From Bdellovibrio sp. ZAP7 (GTDB lineage: Bacteria > Bdellovibrionota > FAC87 > UBA2466), in the NCBI GenBank assembly GCA_945878405.1, contig CAMCTJ010000004.1, positions 107,795-171,794 of the forward strand: a stretch of 64,000 nt of DNA, given 5' to 3'. Position 1 is the first letter of the stretch. Every line of letters begins with the position of its first letter. The notes beneath the pieces are model-generated. The model did not search any database. It worked only from the letters and a program-made list of their open reading frames with translations, and was not told where the DNA came from. This document shows positions 59,841-64,000 of the stretch, one piece after another. Position numbers and translations under genes: made by a program.

Positions 59841-60668
59841 ATGCTTAGAAAATCTAAAAAAAATGCCCATTTCTTTCGCCACTTGAAGGGGTCGAAAGAG
59901 AATTATTCAAAGCTCGTGTGTGTTACTGCCTACGATTACACTTTTTCGAAGCTTTTGGATGAATCGGGTGTCGACATCATTTTAGTTGGCGATTCGTTAG
60001 GCATGGTTGTTCAAGGACATCCCAATACTTTATCCGTTACTCTTGAACAGATGATTTATCATACCCAATGTGTGTCGAGAGGTGTTCAAGAAGCCCACCT
60101 CTGTGTCGACATGCCTTTTATGTCGTATCAAGTGAGTCCAGAAGAAGCTCTTCGAAATGCCGGACGCCTCGTTTCCGAAGGGGGAGCGCATTCAGTAAAA
60201 CTGGAAGGGGGCATAGCCATTGCAAAAACGGTTGAAAAAATAGTCTCTGCAGGAATCCCCGTTTTAGGACATGTGGGATTAACTCCTCAGAGCTTCCATC
60301 AACTCGGTGGTTATAAAGTACAGGGCAAAACGGTTTCGGCCCGAGAAGCGCTTCTCAAAGATGCACTCGCTCTTGAAGACGCGGGGGCTTATGCTTTGGT
60401 TCTAGAAGGAATCCCTGCAGAAGCGGCTCAAGCCATCACCGAGAAATTAAAAATTCCAACGATAGGCATTGGAGCTGGCCCGCACTGCGATGGACAAGTT
60501 TTAGTTCTCCAAGATCTCTTAGGACTGAACACAGATTTCAAACCGAAATTCGTAAAGTCTTATTCGAGCTTAAGCACTCTTGTGAAAGAAGCCGTTACTC
60601 AGTTTTCAACGGAAGTAAGAAGCTCCAGGTTTCCAACCCAGGAACACAGTTTTTATGCAGGTTCTTAA
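59841..60668 (+). CDS. panB: 3-methyl-2-oxobutanoate hydroxymethyltransferase PanB
   Basis: This 275-residue protein has [11 protein letters not shown] near 27-37, VGDSLGMV near 49-56 and HVGLTPQS near 145-152. It makes ketopantoate from 2-oxoisovalerate in the pantothenate (CoA) pathway. panC overlaps its end by 14 bases. Confidence 0.94.
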   Translation: MLRKSKKNAHFFRHLKGSKENYSKLVCVTAYDYTFSKLLDESGVDIILVGDSLGMVVQGHPNTLSVTLEQMIYHTQCVSRGVQEAHLCVDMPFMSYQVSPEEALRNAGRLVSEGGAHSVKLEGGIAIAKTVEKIVSAGIPVLGHVGLTPQSFHQLGGYKVQGKTVSAREALLKDALALEDAGAYALVLEGIPAEAAQAITEKLKIPTIGIGAGPHCDGQVLVLQDLLGLNTDFKPKFVKSYSSLSTLVKEAVTQFSTEVRSSRFPTQEHSFYAGS

Positions 60669-61515
60669 TTCCGTTCGCGAGGCCCAAAAGACCTTAGGGC
60701 AAATAAAGGGAAAAGAAACGATCGCTTTAGTTCCTACGATGGGGTGCCTTCATCCAGGCCACTTAGAGCTCATTCAAATCGCCCAGAAGCAAAGCCGGAA
60801 AGTAGTGGTTAGCATCTTCGTGAATCCCCTTCAATTTGGAGCTAATGAAGATTTTGATAAATACCCCCGCACTTTGGAGTCAGATATAGAAAAATTGAAA
60901 TCGGTGGGAACACATTACTTATTTCACCCGACTGTTCACGACCTCTATCCAAACCCATTTTCAAATCAAGTTCATGTAGGTGATTTAGGTAATCGTCTCT
61001 GTGGTCATTTTCGTCCAGGGCATTTTAATGGTGTTGCGACTGTTTGCTTGAAATTATTTGAAATTTGCAGAGCTGATCTCGCCGTTTTCGGAGAGAAAGA
61101 CTTCCAACAGCTTCAAGTCATCAAGAACTTAGTGCGAGACTTTAATCTTCCGCTTTCAATTCTTTCTTGCCCGACGATTCGAGAGCAGGATGGGCTAGCG
61201 ATGTCTTCCCGAAATCGTTATCTTTCTCCAGAAGAAAGAGAACTTGCAGTACTAATCCCCAAGACCCTGATGCGATTAAAAGAAGAATTGTTACAAAAAC
61301 CCTCAAGTAACGTCAGAGACCTTCTCACACTTGCCCGAAAAAGCTTACAGGGCGTTGAAATTCAATATGCTGAAATCACTGAAGGCTCACAACTCGAACC
61401 CGCTTTAGAAACTGCTGTCATTTCAGACTTAGCGACTCCTCGTTTTTTTCTCGCAGTAAAGATTGGAAATACTCGTTTAATTGATAATATGTCTCTAAAG
61501 GAGCTCCGAGGATGA
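60655..61515 (+). CDS. panC: Pantothenate synthetase PanC
   Basis: This 286-residue protein has [11 protein letters not shown] (HPGH at 33-36), FVNPLQFG near 56-63 and GEKDFQQL near 153-160. It joins pantoate and beta-alanine using ATP. It overlaps panB by 14 bases and the DUF502 gene by 4. panD is not in the window. Confidence 0.94.
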   Translation: MQVLNSVREAQKTLGQIKGKETIALVPTMGCLHPGHLELIQIAQKQSRKVVVSIFVNPLQFGANEDFDKYPRTLESDIEKLKSVGTHYLFHPTVHDLYPNPFSNQVHVGDLGNRLCGHFRPGHFNGVATVCLKLFEICRADLAVFGEKDFQQLQVIKNLVRDFNLPLSILSCPTIREQDGLAMSSRNRYLSPEERELAVLIPKTLMRLKEELLQKPSSNVRDLLTLARKSLQGVEIQYAEITEGSQLEPALETAVISDLATPRFFLAVKIGNTRLIDNMSLKELRG

Positions 61516-62105
61516 AAAAATTGCAGCGAGCTTTTATAACCGGTGTTTTGGTTCTCGTTCCCCTGTTTATCACCATCAATATTTTTCGATGGTTTATTGA
61601 GGCAGTTGACGATGTGGCGAAAGTCTACCTGCCGTCCTTCATATTGAAGCTTGATTTTCCAGGACTCGGATTGTTGATTGCGATTGTGCTCATCATGTTG
61701 ATTGGCTCATTAGCACAAAACTTTGCCGGAGAATGGCTCCTGAATGTTTTTGATACCACGTTACGCAGAATTAAATTTGTCGGTGGCATCTACGGGGCTA
61801 TTCGAAAGTTTCTTGAAACCATTTTCACCCCAGGCAGCGATCGCTTTAGCGCAGCTGTCATGGTCGAGTTCCCCAGAAAAGGAATGTACTCAATCGGCTT
61901 TCGCACGGGAAAACCAGATTCCAAGATACCCGATCAGGGAAAACCCTTGGTTAACGTATTTGTCCCCTTAACCCCGAATCCGACTTCCGGCTTCTATGTC
62001 ATGATGCCAGAGGATGAAATCATTCCTCTTTCCTTGACCGTTCAGGAAGCTTTCAAACTGGTCATTTCCCTGGGGATTGTAACGACAGAAGAGGCTCACA
62101 AGTGA
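61512..62105 (+). CDS. DUF502 membrane protein
   Basis: This 197-residue protein has two N-terminal transmembrane helices (about 10-30 and 50-75) and a conserved DUF502 region from about 80 (GGIYGAIRKFLETIF). It is probably an inner-membrane protein of unknown function. It is ATGA-overlapped with both panC and smpB. Confidence 0.85.
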   Translation: MKKLQRAFITGVLVLVPLFITINIFRWFIEAVDDVAKVYLPSFILKLDFPGLGLLIAIVLIMLIGSLAQNFAGEWLLNVFDTTLRRIKFVGGIYGAIRKFLETIFTPGSDRFSAAVMVEFPRKGMYSIGFRTGKPDSKIPDQGKPLVNVFVPLTPNPTSGFYVMMPEDEIIPLSLTVQEAFKLVISLGIVTTEEAHK

Positions 62106-62578
62106 GTGAAAAAGAAGGTGGCGGCATAAAAATAATTTGTGATAACCGAAAGGCTGGTCACCATTATTTTTTAGAAGATCGATTTGAAGCGGGAATGGTC
62201 CTGACAGGAACCGAAGTGAAATCACTCCGGACTGGCAAAGCAAATCTCCAAGATGCTTATGCAATTTTGAAAAACGGAGAACTGTTTCTCATCAATGCGC
62301 ATATCGCCCCCTATGCCTTGGGCAATCGAGAAAATCATGAGCCTTTGCGCACCCGAAAACTCCTGGTTCATAAAGCGGAACTCAATAAGCTTTTTGGAAA
62401 GTCAGAAGTCAGAGGCTTTACGCTGATCCCCACCAAAATGTATTTCAAAAAGGGGCGCGCAAAAATAGAAATCGCTCTCGCCAAAGGCAAGACCGGGGTT
62501 GATAAACGGCAAACCACCAAAGAGCGCGAAGCCAAAAGAGAACTTGCCAAAGTTTCCAAGCGCAATCAACGCGGGTAA
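62102..62578 (+). CDS. smpB: SsrA-binding protein SmpB
   Basis: This 158-residue protein starts at GTG 62102, overlapping the DUF502 stop. It has DNRKAGHHYFLEDRFEAG, GTEVKSLR and the basic KxxxxKR-rich tail of SmpB. It binds tmRNA and rescues stalled ribosomes. RNase R (41994-43979) is the partner nuclease. The ssrA gene itself is not seen here. Confidence 0.94.
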   Translation: MSEKEGGGIKIICDNRKAGHHYFLEDRFEAGMVLTGTEVKSLRTGKANLQDAYAILKNGELFLINAHIAPYALGNRENHEPLRTRKLLVHKAELNKLFGKSEVRGFTLIPTKMYFKKGRAKIEIALAKGKTGVDKRQTTKEREAKRELAKVSKRNQRG

Positions 62579-62653
62579 TCGAGCTTTGACCTACAGTCCC
62601 TTTCTTTCAAATCCTCCATTCGTTAATCTAGGAGCTCTTTTTTAGGAGGTTCT

Positions 62654-63304
62654 ATGACTTTTAAGAGTTTTCTTTTCGTGCTTGTAATTTCTGCCCTTGG
62701 ATTTTCAGAACACTCCTCAAATAAACGCCATTCTATTGAAGCCACTGGCCGCCCTCAATTTGATGGAGATTCATTTTTTAGAAAAACAGAACCCCTCACA
62801 GCTGACGAAGTGAACTCAGGAGAATGGAAACTTTCAGAGGATGGAGGCTGCGACTTAGAGAAAGGCTGCCCCTATGTTAATAAACAGGGCGATGTTCGGT
62901 ATTTGCCCGAATCTGAAAAATCTAAGTTAAAAAAGAATGAAGCAAAATCAGCAAAATCAGAAAAAGAAATCGGGCCTATCCCTTCCGGAGAAATAAGTTC
63001 CCATTTAAAAAAATTACAAGAAGCGGGAATTAAGAAAGTGATCATTGCCTATGGCGACGAAATGACCTGCCCGCATTGTCGAGATCTCGGAAATTCTCTC
63101 CGAAATGCTCTCGTCGGTAAGGAGGATGTCACGATTATTAAAGTGAATAAAGTTTCTGTTTCCGAGCTTCCCGATCCTTCTCGCAAAGTCATTCCTCAAA
63201 TGAAAGTGATGAACTGGAAAGGCTCGGGCTGGGTAGAGGGTTTCAAACGGGCTTCCTTTCCTGAAGCTGAACGCGTCGACATTCTTTCTAAATTATTAGA
63301 GTAG
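62654..63304 (+). CDS. Secreted thioredoxin-fold protein (CPHC)
   Basis: This 216-residue protein starts at ATG 62654 with AGGAGG 6 bases upstream. A hydrophobic signal covers about 4-17. A middle part has two cysteines (Cys66, Cys72) and a Lys/Ser-rich linker, and the C-terminal half (about 112-214) is a thioredoxin/glutaredoxin-like fold with Cys139-Pro-His-Cys142. It probably acts as a periplasmic disulfide reductase or isomerase. CPHC is the DsbA-type active site, so an oxidase role is possible. Confidence 0.75.
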   Translation: MTFKSFLFVLVISALGFSEHSSNKRHSIEATGRPQFDGDSFFRKTEPLTADEVNSGEWKLSEDGGCDLEKGCPYVNKQGDVRYLPESEKSKLKKNEAKSAKSEKEIGPIPSGEISSHLKKLQEAGIKKVIIAYGDEMTCPHCRDLGNSLRNALVGKEDVTIIKVNKVSVSELPDPSRKVIPQMKVMNWKGSGWVEGFKRASFPEAERVDILSKLLE

Positions 63305-63384
63305 ACTCGGTTCTTTCTAAATAACGCTGGCGGTCTAGTTGCATCATTTTCGTTACGCTTTTTCTAAAACAACTTGAGGAGCGG

Positions 63385-63789
63385 TTATCTCTTTCTGGGG
63401 TGGTAGGCAATAAGCCCTAAGGTCTCTAATTGGTTTTGATAGATGTACTTGTGTAGTCCTAGAAAATCCCTTCCCCAGTGAACGATTCTTTTCCAAGCGG
63501 GCTTGAGCCAAAAGCTTGCTTTGTTCCTCTTGCCCCTCACTGCTCCCGTAATTCTTTGCGCGATTTGGCCAGTCAGAACTCTTAAGAAATCGTGAAGTTT
63601 TTTTTGAGTGGGGGCTTTTACTAAGAGGTGGATGTGATTGCTGTTAAGAGAATTGTTGTAGATTTTTACTTGGAACTTTTCTGCACCTTGAAAAAGCAAA
63701 TGAGAAATAAGGGCTTTGTTTTTTCTCAGCCTCAAAACGGGGAGCCTTGCTCTCAGCACGAGGTGTTCTGCATGTTTCATTCTTTTCAT
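63385..63789 (-). CDS. REP-associated tyrosine transposase-like (Y1_Tnp)
   Basis: This 134-residue protein has the HUH motif NHIHLL (His52, His54) and downstream HKYIYQN with Tyr115 or Tyr117 as the catalytic tyrosine. That places it in the IS200/RAYT family. It is short compared with typical RAYTs (150-250 residues), though the first strand HLVLRAR looks intact. No REP or palindromic IS ends were seen in the flanks, so it is probably a domesticated or decaying copy. Confidence 0.8.
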   Translation of the reverse strand: MKRMKHAEHLVLRARLPVLRLRKNKALISHLLFQGAEKFQVKIYNNSLNSNHIHLLVKAPTQKKLHDFLRVLTGQIAQRITGAVRGKRNKASFWLKPAWKRIVHWGRDFLGLHKYIYQNQLETLGLIAYHPRKR

Positions 63790-64000
63790 AGAAAGTTTGT
63801 ATCATGGGTTTTGACGGGACGGTTTGGTGAAAGCCCCAACCGAGGTTTTCAGCAGGCCTTAAAATCATAAGAAAGGCATCTTACAGCTCAGGTTTCCGTT
63901 TTTTTGAAATTTCCTTAAGAAAAGCTTCACTCCCTCGCACCTATGCCCGTTTGAACAATCGGAAAAACTGTCAATCATCCAAGGGGAGCATTTTAAACAC
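63790..64000. other. Right-edge stretch without a gene
   Basis: The last 211 bases hold no open frame that I can support. I looked for REP-type hairpins next to the transposase and found none. A promoter for a gene beyond the edge may lie here. Confidence 0.4.

Noticed and set aside
63305..63384. Possible REP element next to the transposase
   Set aside because: I saw no convincing palindrome here.

Overview
The window is a dense, mostly single-copy chromosomal region of a Gram-negative bacterium. It shows lipoproteins with lipoboxes, Pal/CpoB, outer-membrane barrel proteins, LolC/E-like permease and system II cytochrome c maturation. Several markers together suggest a predatory-type lineage of Bdellovibrionota: a short histone-fold protein, a bacterial ceramide pathway, class I lysyl-tRNA synthetase and a PgpH-type 7TM-HD protein. 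That placement is inference from gene content. No rRNA, tRNA, CRISPR array or prophage was seen, and the only mobile-type gene is a RAYT-like transposase near the right edge.

Layout. (1) 1-920: the start of a large calcium-binding lipoprotein, cut by the left edge. (2) 1089-5100 (minus): an operon spt, bcerS, cerR and a VanY-type peptidase, that is, sphingolipid/ceramide synthesis. A TetR regulator with a candidate palindromic operator is divergent at 5203-6033, leading into GDPD, HAD phosphatase and an orphan gene. (3) 8277-11104: PilZ protein, then UDP-xylose synthesis (ugd, UXS). (4) 11243-12948: a flippase-like membrane protein and recO. (5) 13535-19433 (minus): mrp, DUF971, ygfZ, resB, ccsA, overlapping end to end, joining Fe-S assembly to cytochrome c assembly. 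(6) 19479-24368: a Ser/Thr kinase, a small membrane protein, two glycosyltransferases and an SGNH hydrolase. (7) 24491-31351: pgpH-ybeY, a LolC/E-like permease, class I lysRS and a ferredoxin. (8) 31414-37924: a MoxR/DUF58/Bat cluster. (9) 38061-46320: rpoZ, DUF4340, a FabL-like enoyl reductase, an AMIN protein, RNase R, UbiB and a START-like protein. (10) 46322-50126 (minus): GNAT, histone, a dolichol-kinase-like protein and the Pal-DUF4398-CpoB set. (11) 50278-56594: an outer-membrane metalloprotease/propeller/barrel protein, CtpA and a Tad-domain protein. (12) 56630-63304: tsaD, rsmA, a FadL-like OMP, panB, panC, DUF502, smpB and a thioredoxin-fold protein. (13) 63385-63789: RAYT.

Genes are packed with 1-28 base overlaps, so translational coupling is probably common. 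Several genes without a Shine-Dalgarno sequence carry a -10-like box only 6-9 bases before the start codon, which suggests leaderless transcripts. The most notable items are the bacterial histone with its own promoter and terminator, the ceramide operon with its 110-base spt/bcerS overlap and putative TetR operator, and the large predicted outer-membrane metalloprotease.
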